Shown piece by piece: positions 1 through 6,404 of a stretch of 64,000 nt of DNA. The DNA lies in assembly GCF_000429965.1 (NCBI RefSeq), contig NZ_AUCW01000023.1, forward strand, positions 1 through 64,000. The letters run 5' to 3'. Each line of letters starts with the position of its first letter. Within the stretch, counting starts at the first letter, position 1. The stretch comes from Desulfogranum mediterraneum DSM 13871. GTDB lineage: Bacteria; Desulfobacterota; Desulfobulbia; Desulfobulbales; Desulfobulbaceae. Below the pieces are notes generated by a model. That model made no database searches and was not told where the DNA came from. It saw only the letters and a list, made by a program, of their open reading frames with translations. The position numbers and the translations under genes are program-made.

Positions 1-111
1 TTACGTTGCGCCAAGTACAATTCTAAGTTTGATGCCTTTTTTGAGGAATATGAGAGCAAGGCTCAGGCTAAACGTGCTTCACGGAAAAAGAGGATCCGAG
101 TCGTAAAGTAA
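1..111 (+). CDS. C-terminal end of an unknown protein (5' cut by window)
   Basis: An open frame runs from base 1 to a TAA at 109-111 and gives 36 residues. The tail is strongly basic (KRASRKKRIRVVK), which is compatible with nucleic-acid binding but not diagnostic. The family cannot be recognised from this fragment. It lies at the edge of an accessory island, directly before a hairpin (131-146) and a large palindrome (163-199). Confidence 0.4.
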   Translation, partial: LRCAKYNSKFDAFFEEYESKAQAKRASRKKRIRVVK

Positions 112-130
112 TGCCATAAGTGCCGGATGC

Positions 131-146
131 ACCCGCTGTTGCGGGT
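131..146. repeat. Short hairpin after the partial gene
   Basis: ACCCGC and GCGGGT form a 6-bp stem with the loop TGTT, 20 bases after the stop of the partial gene. No T-tract follows, so terminator function is uncertain. Confidence 0.35.
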
Positions 147-162
147 AGCATAAAACATAACC

Positions 163-199
163 CCCTATTCATTCGTTACCTGGTAACGAATGAATAGGG
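163..199. repeat. Perfect 18+18-bp inverted repeat with 1-nt centre
   Basis: The arm CCCTATTCATTCGTTACC (163-180) and its exact reverse complement (182-199) are separated by a single T at 181. Neither side has a T-run, so it is not a typical intrinsic terminator. It sits between the partial gene and the end of the convergent small gene at 261-557. Its shape fits a protein-binding site, a recombination site or a cruciform-forming element. Confidence 0.75.
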
Positions 200-260
200 A
201 AGGGGGGGTACCCTGTGATCGCTCACGGCGTTGTTCAACAAGCTGGGAAAATTTTGGGAA

Positions 261-557
261 TTACTGCATTTCATTTAAAATGTTTTGCGCTTTCAATAAT
301 ACTATTTCATTAATTCTTGAAGATTGTAAAATAATACCCAATGCCTCTTTTTCCATCTTAGATTCAAATATAATTTTGGCATTGCTACACCTAATATGGG
401 CTCCGTTATGATTGCTAACTTTTTTACTAATTAATTTATTTATACATTGTTCTTTTGAGATAATACCATTAGCATAACTTTCAAAAAAATCATAATTATC
501 CACAAAAACTTTTTTGCCTACCGAACAAAGCTTCCTGTTTAACTCGATATTATTCAT
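261..557 (-). CDS. Small AT-rich hypothetical protein (98 aa)
   Basis: The product is a 98-residue soluble protein with no family I recognise. It is lysine- and asparagine-rich, has two cysteines (CSVGKK, RCSN) and appears mostly helical. The ATG at 557 is preceded on the minus strand by AGGAG seven bases upstream, so translation is credible. The base composition is far richer in A+T than the genes after 4.9 kb, suggesting horizontal acquisition together with the two genes at 853-2084. It could be a cargo gene or part of a small two-gene module. No partner is evident because 295 bases without an ORF lie upstream. Confidence 0.5.
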   Translation of the reverse strand: MNNIELNRKLCSVGKKVFVDNYDFFESYANGIISKEQCINKLISKKVSNHNGAHIRCSNAKIIFESKMEKEALGIILQSSRINEIVLLKAQNILNEMQ

Positions 558-852
558 ATCGTTTACTCCTGTTGATATACTATTTTTTATTTTTATATAT
601 TGTGATTACATGCCCTCCTTAAACAGGAGAAATTCCTCCTTTTTCTCGCTCAAATAGCTTTATGGCTTTTTGAGATCTCACATCATTTTATCATGCTCCT
701 TATTAGTTAAAGCCTATTTTGTAGGCATCACCGCATGCATTAGTCACTTCGCCATAATCCATTATGGCATCTATCACTACTCGTGATATTGCTCTCTGTT
801 GACTTCTGGCTTGAGCGTGTCTGCTTGCTTTCATGATAAAGACCATTTACAT
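558..852. other. Non-coding AT-rich spacer with small hairpins
   Basis: No credible ORF is seen. Hairpins are present at 712-726 (GCCTA/TAGGC, loop TTTTG) and 751-768 (GCCATAA/TTATGGC, loop TCCA). These may end transcription of the minus-strand operon at 853-2084 or lie in the leader of the gene at 261-557. Confidence 0.4.
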
Positions 853-1401
853 TTAGTAATTTGTGGAGTCCTGAATGCTATCTACAAAGCCTTTCCTCCA
901 AAGATCTATTACCGAACGATATCTAATGTTGTGCCTGCCCATAAATTGAACAGACAAAGCCATTAGTAAAAAATTTTGATCGACATCATGGTCAACACAC
1001 ATATCATCACCTATTTCCCAAAACCCATCTGTTTTTTCTAAACATCGTTTTGGGAAGATCCAATTATTGGCAAAAGCTTCATGTTCTTCGATATTAGCTG
1101 AAGACATTAGATCATTTTGGGTTAATAAATTAATTATGTCGTCAGGCCTATCTGCCTCAAAAACTTTTAAGAGTCTGCCTAATTTATGTTTTTCATTTTC
1201 ATTTAAGTGTCCTTGATAACTGACACCAAAGTCATAACCAGATTGCCAGATAGAATTGTAAAGTAATGCGTCTCCAAGTTCATGGTGCAAAGCTTTTTCT
1301 ATGATTTCGTCGAGACTTTGACCCTTTCTGAATCCTGATTTTGCAATTTCAATTTTTTTATATAAATCTTCAGAAATATTACGATCAGTTTTAACAACCA
1401 T
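853..1401 (-). CDS. RHH-like protein, second member of a tandem paralogue pair (182 aa)
   Basis: This gene lies 17 bases after the end of 1419-2084 on the same strand, so the two probably form an operon. The product aligns along most of its length with that neighbour. Both begin with a short strand followed by D-LY-KI--AK-GF-K--S---I-----, both have a central G-LN--E--KL segment, and both end with an IRY-----W motif. The first 45 residues look like a divergent ribbon-helix-helix DNA-binding fold. The remaining 135 residues are an acidic domain I cannot name. AAGG precedes the ATG. The likely role is a regulator or antitoxin-like partner of its paralogue; heterodimer formation is an inference. 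Confidence 0.55.
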   Translation of the reverse strand: MVVKTDRNISEDLYKKIEIAKSGFRKGQSLDEIIEKALHHELGDALLYNSIWQSGYDFGVSYQGHLNENEKHKLGRLLKVFEADRPDDIINLLTQNDLMSSANIEEHEAFANNWIFPKRCLEKTDGFWEIGDDMCVDHDVDQNFLLMALSVQFMGRHNIRYRSVIDLWRKGFVDSIQDSTNY

Positions 1402-1418
1402 AACTATACCTTAAATGT

Positions 1419-2084
1419 TTATATTTGTTTTTTGCTAAAAATTTTGACACATTCAACAATAGCTCTTTGCCAAGTATTGACTATATTGTCATATCTTATA
1501 TCAACTTGCGTTCTACCTATTTTTTCCAACTCATTCCGATCAACGGACACCCTATTACCTTCAATTATCAAATCCATCTCTTCCTTAGGTTTGCTTTCAT
1601 TACCGTAAAGCTCATCATGGGTATTATATTTTTCTGGATAAAACTCTACTCCATCATGAACTGCAGGACTTCCAATCCAGATATTCCAATCATCCTCATC
1701 ACCATACCCTTCTATATGCTCAAACCTTTCATGTACATTTTTCCAGAACTGGAACAGATCAATATGCTTTTTTAGATTTTTAGGGCTTAATAAGCCTCCT
1801 TTTGAAAACAAACTGGTTAAATCTCTCGGATAATGCCTAGGGAAATTTCTGAATATTTTTTTAAGCTTTTCTTGCTCATCAATATTTAAATTTCCCAAAT
1901 ACTCCTCTGCAAAGCTAAAACCATCATCATAGACCGCTGTCATCCTGAGAGCATTTTCCAAATTATCCTCAATCGCTCGCTGCACAATTTTAGAAATACT
2001 GAACTCTTTGCTAAATCCCTTTTTAGCATTTTGCACCTTTTCATATAACTGGTCAGGAATACTAACCGTTAATCGCTTAACCAT
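1419..2084 (-). CDS. Ribbon-helix-helix N-domain protein, first of a tandem paralogue pair (221 aa)
   Basis: The N-terminus (VKRLTVSIPDQLYEKVQ, residues 2-18, with a helix to about 45) is a canonical ribbon-helix-helix start: an alternating beta strand, then helix-turn-helix. Residues 50-221 form an unfamiliar, acidic, tryptophan-containing domain shared with the downstream paralogue at 853-1401. AGGGGG precedes the ATG. Upstream are a near-consensus promoter (2114-2142) and a perfect 26-bp palindrome (2149-2174), the expected layout for an autoregulated ribbon-helix-helix repressor. The extra C-terminal domain makes it much longer than CopG/Arc-type repressors (about 45-90 aa). It may be a regulator with a sensory or toxin-neutralising domain. 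The family is unknown to me. Confidence 0.6.
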   Translation of the reverse strand: MVKRLTVSIPDQLYEKVQNAKKGFSKEFSISKIVQRAIEDNLENALRMTAVYDDGFSFAEEYLGNLNIDEQEKLKKIFRNFPRHYPRDLTSLFSKGGLLSPKNLKKHIDLFQFWKNVHERFEHIEGYGDEDDWNIWIGSPAVHDGVEFYPEKYNTHDELYGNESKPKEEMDLIIEGNRVSVDRNELEKIGRTQVDIRYDNIVNTWQRAIVECVKIFSKKQI

Positions 2085-2113
2085 AATCGCCCCCTTTTTT
2101 TTTATTTACAAAA

Positions 2114-2142
2114 AGCATAAGCCGTAATCATGCATGCGTCAA
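2114..2142 (-). promoter_or_regulatory. Sigma-70-type promoter of the RHH operon
   Basis: Reading the minus strand, TTGACG (2142-2137) and TATGCT (2119-2114) are separated by exactly 17 bases and lie about 30 bases before the ATG at 2084. Confidence 0.65.
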
Positions 2143-2148
2143 CATTTT

Positions 2149-2174
2149 TTTTACATTTTACGTAAAATGTAAAA
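2149..2174. promoter_or_regulatory. Perfect 26-bp palindrome, probable RHH operator
   Basis: TTTTACATTTTAC (2149-2161) is followed immediately by its exact reverse complement (2162-2174). It lies six bases upstream of the -35 box of the minus-strand promoter. It is therefore well placed as the binding site of the ribbon-helix-helix protein encoded downstream, or as a shared site for a plus-strand transcript. Confidence 0.7.
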
Positions 2175-2358
2175 GTAAAACATTTTTAATTACAAGCCCG
2201 AAAAGGTATGCCGTTACGTAAAACTAACGCTAAACAACGAGCAAGCTAACTTAATATCTGCTTACCCCTCGGTGGGGTCCGGTGTTCTGAATATGATTCA
2301 TTAGTTAAGGTGAGAGTAGAATAGTAACTGTTTCAAAAACCACCGTTTTCTTTACACA
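2175..2358. other. Non-coding stretch, possible small RNA region
   Basis: No ORF is seen. It contains a GC-rich hairpin at 2264-2278 (ACCCC/GGGGT, loop TCGGT) and leads straight into a strong plus-strand terminator at 2359-2389 that no gene explains. Confidence 0.3.
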
Positions 2359-2389
2359 CCGGGCAAGCTTCACTGTTGCCCGGTTTTTT
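2359..2389 (+). terminator. Strong intrinsic terminator without an upstream ORF
   Basis: CCGGGCAA (2359-2366), a 9-base loop and TTGCCCGG (2376-2383) are followed by six T. The orientation is plus. The nearest plus-strand reading frame upstream is the fragment ending at 111, so this probably ends a short untranslated RNA or protects the resolvase promoter from read-through. Confidence 0.75.
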
Positions 2390-2411
2390 ATGGTCTAGTG
2401 TGTAAAGAAAC

Positions 2412-2440
2412 TTGTACAAAGAAACTAAGTAAAGTAAAAT
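2412..2440 (+). promoter_or_regulatory. Promoter of the serine resolvase
   Basis: TTGTAC (2412-2417) and TAAAAT (2435-2440) have a 17-base spacer and lie about 90 bases before the resolvase start. Confidence 0.5.
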
Positions 2441-2477
2441 TATATAAAGATGAGTTGTTTTACAAAATGTAGCCTAA

Positions 2478-2508
2478 CCTGACCTGGATACCCCGTTGGT
2501 TGGTCAGG
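2478..2508. repeat. Inverted repeat before the resolvase, candidate res subsite
   Basis: CCTGACC (2478-2484) and GGTCAGG (2502-2508) are separated by 17 bases, between the promoter and the start of the resolvase. Dyads of this kind bind the resolvase itself in Tn3-type systems, but no full three-subsite res region was delineated. Confidence 0.4.
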
Positions 2509-2530
2509 ATCCCTCAACTACGAAGCAAGG

Positions 2531-3094
2531 TTGAATAGAAATACGAAAATTGGTTACGCCCGTGTATCCACCCTGGAACAGAACCAGGAGCTGCAGCTTG
2601 ACGCCCTGGAGAAGGCTGGCTGCGAAAAGATATATTCAGATAAGGTTTCTGGGGGCAGGGCTGATCGGCCTGGCCTGCAGGAGGCTCTTGAGTACCTGCG
2701 CCCTGGTGATGCTTTAATTGTGTGGCGGCTTGATCGATTGGGCAGGAGCCTGAAACACCTGATCGAGGTGGTAGAAGACCTGGAGGAACGGGGCATCGGG
2801 TTTGCCTCCCTTCAGGAAGGTTTTGATACAACTACCAGCGGCGGTAAACTGATTTTTCAGATCTTCGGCGCATTGGCTGAGTTTGAGAAAAACTTAATCC
2901 GTGAGCGTACCATGGCCGGGCTGGAAGCAGCCAGGGCAAGGGGCAGGCTTGGTGGGCGCCGCAATAAATTGAGTGATGCCCAAACCAAGACCCTAAAAAA
3001 GATGCACGAATCTAAACAGCACAGTGTGGGGGAAATATGCAAGCTACTCTCCATCAGCAGGCCAACCTTCTATCGCTACCTGAACATGAAGTAA
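2531..3094 (+). CDS. Serine recombinase of the resolvase/invertase family
   Basis: The 187-residue product matches the small Tn3 resolvase/DNA invertase family. The YARVST motif near the start carries the catalytic serine (S13). VWRLDRLGRS is the conserved active-site arginine region, EFEKNLIRERT begins the long E helix, and a C-terminal helix-turn-helix (about 150-187, SVGEICKLLSISRPTFYRY) binds DNA. The start used is TTG at 2531. It is weakly supported because AAGG lies too close. The length is normal for the family. No transposase of Tn3 type is visible nearby, so it may resolve plasmid or element dimers or invert DNA. The 3' end overlaps the exonuclease frame at 3037-3417. Confidence 0.9.
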   Translation: MNRNTKIGYARVSTLEQNQELQLDALEKAGCEKIYSDKVSGGRADRPGLQEALEYLRPGDALIVWRLDRLGRSLKHLIEVVEDLEERGIGFASLQEGFDTTTSGGKLIFQIFGALAEFEKNLIRERTMAGLEAARARGRLGGRRNKLSDAQTKTLKKMHESKQHSVGEICKLLSISRPTFYRYLNMK

Positions 3095-3417
3095 ATGCTT
3101 TATGCCGGGGATGGCTGCGAAAGGATCCGCTTTTCTTAGATACCGAGACCACTGGCCTGGATGAGAACGCTGAAATTGTAGAGCTGGCGGTCGTGAACTG
3201 CGAGGGTGAGACACTGATCAATACCCTGATCAAACCAAGCGTTCCTATTCCCGCCACAGTAACCGCTCTACACGGGATCGATGATGCTATGGTTGCCGAT
3301 GCTCCAGACTGGCACGATGTCTACCAGGAGGTTTGTTCCCTGTTGGCTGGTCGGTATGTTTTTGCCTACAATGCCAAGTTTGATGCACGGATGCTGGAGC
3401 AGACCTGTGGCATTTGA
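3037..3417 (+). pseudogene. Truncated DEDD (DnaQ/RNase T-like) 3'-5' exonuclease
   Basis: The frame encodes the N-terminal two thirds of a DnaQ-like exonuclease. ExoI is FLDTETTG (D35, E37), LHGIDD follows at about 79-83, and ExoII is YNAKFDARM (D116). The protein then stops at residue 126, before the ExoIII motif (HxxxxD) that completes the metal site, so it is probably inactive. Intact relatives are roughly 50 residues or more longer. The frame overlaps the resolvase end by 58 bases, so the true start may lie later. Resolvase-exonuclease neighbours are common on plasmids and islands. Sequence after 3417 does not restore the family in any frame I tried. Confidence 0.6.
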
Positions 3418-3642
3418 TGCAAAGTACGGTTGTGGCTAGGTCAGCTTGTGCAGCCTTGGCTTGAATCTTAAATTGCTTTGCCAGCAAAAAATTGGATATC
3501 TGATAAGGGAAGTATTCTTTCTCGTCCAAGTTGAGAAAAGCAAACCTTGGATGTGCCAATCTCTACCTTGCTTAGCGTCCAATTATTTTATTCGTGATAA
3601 GTGTGATTGCTGTTTGTCATTTCCCTGGGATCAAAAAAGCAA

Positions 3643-3671
3643 TTGACTCCACTTGATACATTTGATACAAA
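3643..3671 (+). promoter_or_regulatory. Promoter of the SeqA-N-like gene
   Basis: TTGACT (3643-3648) and TACAAA (3666-3671) have 17-base spacing. The spacer and the -10 box lie inside the palindrome at 3649-3683. Confidence 0.6.
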
Positions 3672-3683
3672 TGTATCAAGTGG
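3649..3683. promoter_or_regulatory. 16+16-bp perfect inverted repeat covering the promoter
   Basis: CCACTTGATACATTTG (3649-3664), the spacer ATA, and the exact reverse complement at 3668-3683. A protein bound here would block RNA polymerase, so it is a likely autoregulatory operator for the gene at 3718. Confidence 0.75.
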
Positions 3684-3717
3684 TAATTAATTGATCCCAA
3701 AACGGAGGCAGTGGCAA

Positions 3718-4131
3718 ATGAATCAAACAATCAAAATTTCGGCTAACTTGTATCAGCGTCTTGGTGCTCATGCGGAAGGTTTTGAGACCCCTGAAGGTGT
3801 AATTGAACGGTTGGTGACTTTCTACGAAGAGCAGAGGGGTCTTGAAAACACGGCATTAACGAAGCCAATGAAAGAGATGCCTTTAAATTTGGACATTATT
3901 TATTATCCATCCGATGAAGAGAGTTTTAAGCAACAGCTGTTACAGAAAAAAGTTGCTTATCTTCTGTTGCATAAGTTTGACGGTTCAAAAGAGATCAAAG
4001 AGTGGAATGCACTGAATTTCAGTGACCAGTCTAGTGTTAACGGTAACTTACGGTCTGGCTACTTACGGGATTGGCAGAAGAAAGGTATTGTTAAGGCTGA
4101 AATCACCACAGATCGAAACGACTTCAATTAG
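3718..4131 (+). CDS. Small protein with SeqA-N/RHH-like DNA-binding start (137 aa)
   Basis: The ATG at 3718 is chosen over an earlier frame start at 3691 because GGAGG (3704-3708) lies nine bases before it. The first 40 residues (TIKISANLYQRLGAHAEGF, then a helix ending in LVTFYEE) resemble the short strand-helix-helix start seen in ribbon-helix-helix and SeqA N-terminal domains. The remaining about 95 residues are of unknown type. A promoter fully overlapped by a 16+16-bp palindrome precedes it, arguing for self-repression. A short second frame follows 11 bases later and is broken by a mobile-element end, so this may be the surviving first gene of a two-gene module. Confidence 0.6.
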   Translation: MNQTIKISANLYQRLGAHAEGFETPEGVIERLVTFYEEQRGLENTALTKPMKEMPLNLDIIYYPSDEESFKQQLLQKKVAYLLLHKFDGSKEIKEWNALNFSDQSSVNGNLRSGYLRDWQKKGIVKAEITTDRNDFN

Positions 4132-4142
4132 AAGGAAATGTT

Positions 4143-4199
4143 ATGGAAACACATGAAATAATTTCAGTGAAAATTGTGCTTGGACAGTCTTTAGAATAA
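4143..4199 (+). pseudogene. Remnant of a second gene cut by a repeat element
   Basis: ATG at 4143 with GAAGGA upstream starts an 18-codon frame (METHEIISVKIVLGQSLE) that stops exactly where the solo RAYT-element end begins (4197). It looks like the first codons of a downstream partner gene truncated by insertion or recombination. A stand-alone 18-aa peptide is possible but less likely. Confidence 0.35.
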
Positions 4200-4229
4200 T
4201 TGGGGTCAGAGTAAAATTAAACCGTATCT
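4197..4229 (+). repeat. Solo left end of the RAYT element
   Basis: This stretch is almost identical (one mismatch) to the left end of the RAYT unit at 7997-8029. It includes the 17-bp terminal sequence GGGTCAGAGTAAAATTA (4203-4219). No transposase and no right end follow, so it is a solo end or a deletion scar. Confidence 0.8.
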
Positions 4230-4262
4230 GCTCCCTGGTTGGTTCTTTTCTGGTGCAGGGTG

Positions 4263-4690
4263 ATGGCCATCCTGGGCTGTGTTCTCAGCTGGACTCCTTA
4301 TTCCATTATCGGAAAAAAGGTCATGGAGCAGCTTTCACCACTGTAAACCGTCTCCGCCTCTTCCCTTGCCGGCGCCTTGCTGCTCTGCCTGATTTCCCTC
4401 CGGCTCCAGCCGTTGGCAGCTATCTCCTGGGTGCCCCCCCAGGAGTGGTTGGTCTCCATTTATCTTGGCATATTTGATTCAGCCATTGGTGTTTAGGTGT
4501 TCTCCTCTACTATCAGGCGATTAAAGATATTGGCGCCGCTTGATCAGGAGTGTTCATCGACCTGGTCCGTTTTTTGCTGTACTCCTGTCGTGGTTTTTTT
4601 TAGGCGAGTCCGTCAAGATCTCTGTCTTGCTTGGTGGTATCATCCTGGTCGTCGGGGTGTGGCTGCCAGGGAAAAGAGCCACCGAATAAA
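4263..4690 (+). pseudogene. Degraded EamA/DMT-family transporter
   Basis: Translating successive frames recovers the C-terminal half of a drug/metabolite (EamA) transporter. The pieces are MAILGCVLSWTPYSIIGKKV, then LGIFDSAIGV, then YYQAIKDIGAA, then FFLGESVKISVLLGGIILVV. These are the usual order of helices in that family. Several in-frame stops (for example after SPL and after AIGV) and at least two frameshifts separate the pieces, so it cannot make a working permease. It directly follows the solo RAYT end. The 250 bases to 4941 hold nothing further that I can identify. Confidence 0.65.
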
Positions 4691-4941
4691 CCGGTCTCCG
4701 CTGAAGCCATAGGCGGCGAGGAAGAGAAGTGCTGTTGAGGCACTCTGGTATGGTGATGGGGCCGTAGACCATCGGGAGGCGGTTCACCGGCGGGACGGGG
4801 AAAGGCTCCCTGTTGGGGCGGCTCTACTTCAATCCTTTGGGAAGGCTCTGCCTGGCCATCTCAAAACGGTCATGCCAGGTGGGTTAGATTCCAAAGTGCA
4901 CCGCTTCTTAGGAAAGGTAAACAATGCAGACGAATCTGTTT

Positions 4942-5850
4942 TCATTTGTAATCAAAAAAGAGATTTTGCTGGGCAGCCTCCGAAATAGCCGCTACCGCAG
5001 GATGCCTGATAATTCGTTCCACCGAAATAGCATAAAATTTTTCCCTGATTTTATTTGTACGCCCGATAACCTCAACTTGATACTGCTGTTCAACTTCTTT
5101 TTCTATAACTGTTGGTGCCATGAATATTCCTTCACCCGCTTGTCCAAAAACTTTCAGCAGGGCATTGTCATCAAACTCACCAGCTACTATCGGGTGAACG
5201 TCAATTCTTTCAAACCACTGGTCGAGCATCCCTCGCAATGAACTCATGGCCATCGGTAGCAGCATCGGCGATTGGTCAAGGGAGTTCGGGAAATTTTTTC
5301 GGAGTGGTTTGGCGAGCTGCTCTACCCCAAAAAAAGAAACGCCACATTCACCCAGAAGGTGATTGTATGCCTTGATACTTAAACTCGAGCGAAGCGGAGT
5401 ATCGGTCAAGACTACATCGAGATTATGCATAGCCAATTCGGCAAGCAGCTCCTTATCTTTACCCTCGTGACAAATTAATCGTACCTGCTCAGCCAATTTA
5501 CCGGCCGGTTCAAGAAGCTTTCGCGCCACAAGTTTCGGAACCACGTCGACCACGCCAACTTTCAGGGATAAAGGACCCGCCACCGGCCGCCCTCGGATAG
5601 AGTCCATCATTTCCCTGCCCAGTGAAAAAATTTCATCTGCATAGCGAAAAACCAAATGCCCCATGTCTGTAGGCTCAAGATTTCGGCCCACACGCTTGAA
5701 AAGTTTTGCTCCTAAATTTTTTTCAAAGCTGGATAGTTGTGCGCTAACAGTTGACTGGGCCAGGGTGAGCTTCCTGCTGGCTGCGGTGATGCTTCCTTCC
5801 TGCATTACAGTCCAGAAGTAAAACAGATGGTGATAGTTGAGCCATTCCAT
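4942..5850 (-). CDS. nhaR: NhaR, LysR-type activator of a sodium/proton antiporter gene
   Basis: The 302-residue protein starts MEWLNYHHLFYFWTVMQEGS, the NhaR variant of the LysR winged helix (residues 1-60, with AASRKLTLAQSTVSAQL as recognition region). It keeps NhaR signatures: GECGVSF, GEFDDNALLKVFG and ERIIRHPAV. NhaR of Escherichia coli senses sodium and activates nhaA. Here the divergent neighbour is nhaD, which fits a sodium-stress circuit with a different antiporter. Length and domain order are normal. The shared 554-bp intergenic region should hold the LysR sites, but I could not define them by eye. Confidence 0.85.
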   Translation of the reverse strand: MEWLNYHHLFYFWTVMQEGSITAASRKLTLAQSTVSAQLSSFEKNLGAKLFKRVGRNLEPTDMGHLVFRYADEIFSLGREMMDSIRGRPVAGPLSLKVGVVDVVPKLVARKLLEPAGKLAEQVRLICHEGKDKELLAELAMHNLDVVLTDTPLRSSLSIKAYNHLLGECGVSFFGVEQLAKPLRKNFPNSLDQSPMLLPMAMSSLRGMLDQWFERIDVHPIVAGEFDDNALLKVFGQAGEGIFMAPTVIEKEVEQQYQVEVIGRTNKIREKFYAISVERIIRHPAVAAISEAAQQNLFFDYK

Positions 5851-6404
5851 AATGTTATAATCTCTGATGGTTGATTTCGTAGGGGGCTGCGCAAGACTGT
5901 TTACATCGATTTAATCGAAGCGTTGTGGAGAATTTATCTGTTTGACCATACTCTTTTTTTGCTTTAGATTCGATCTTTCGATCTCTGCTTGTTTGGCGGG
6001 CACTATTTACCCTGAGTCGGTTTGGTGCAACTGTCCAGGCTCTTGAAATCTTTATCAATGTTTTTCTGTCCTGAGACACAGTCTTTCCCCTGCAGCTAGA
6101 ACGGTCAGCCGTAATATGTAGAGCTGGATCTATAGAACCTTCCTGGTGGAAATCAAGAAGGCCATATTGTTTGGAGATTACTCCTTGCTTAGCTGTAGAC
6201 CGTCTGGGAAATGAACTGCAGTAAAAGGGCTTCAGTAAAATTCGCTGTGTTTTTAGCTGGGAGGTCTTTTTCCAAAAAAGGTGTCTGTAACCGTGTGGTT
6301 CGTGGCTGCGGAGATGTAGGTGGCGTCGGTGCAGGTAGCATCAAGGCATTTGAAAAATTGACTTAGGTATTAATCTTATCATGAAAATAATCAGGAGATC
6401 TGCA
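5851..6404. promoter_or_regulatory. nhaR-nhaD divergent control region
   Basis: This is 554 bases without a convincing gene. A minus-strand frame at 5855-6079 lacks family features and is not called. The region must contain both promoters. TTGACT at 6358 lies close to nhaD but has no convincing partner -10 box. Confidence 0.4.

Noticed and set aside
163-199. Palindrome as a Rho-independent terminator
   Set aside because: No T-tract on either strand and essentially no loop.
190-411. 73-codon plus-strand frame
   Set aside because: Overlaps the better-supported minus-strand gene at 261-557, has no ribosome-binding site and begins in the palindrome.
853-2084. Assigning the RHH-like pair to a named toxin-antitoxin family
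   Set aside because: Only the N-terminal DNA-binding fold is recognisable; neither protein shows a known toxin motif.
2472-2508. Possible integron attC site (GCCTAAC core)
   Set aside because: No matching GTTRRRY partner at attC distance and no integrase of integron type nearby.
5855-6079. 74-codon minus-strand frame upstream of nhaR
   Set aside because: No family features, no ribosome-binding site, lies in the divergent control region.
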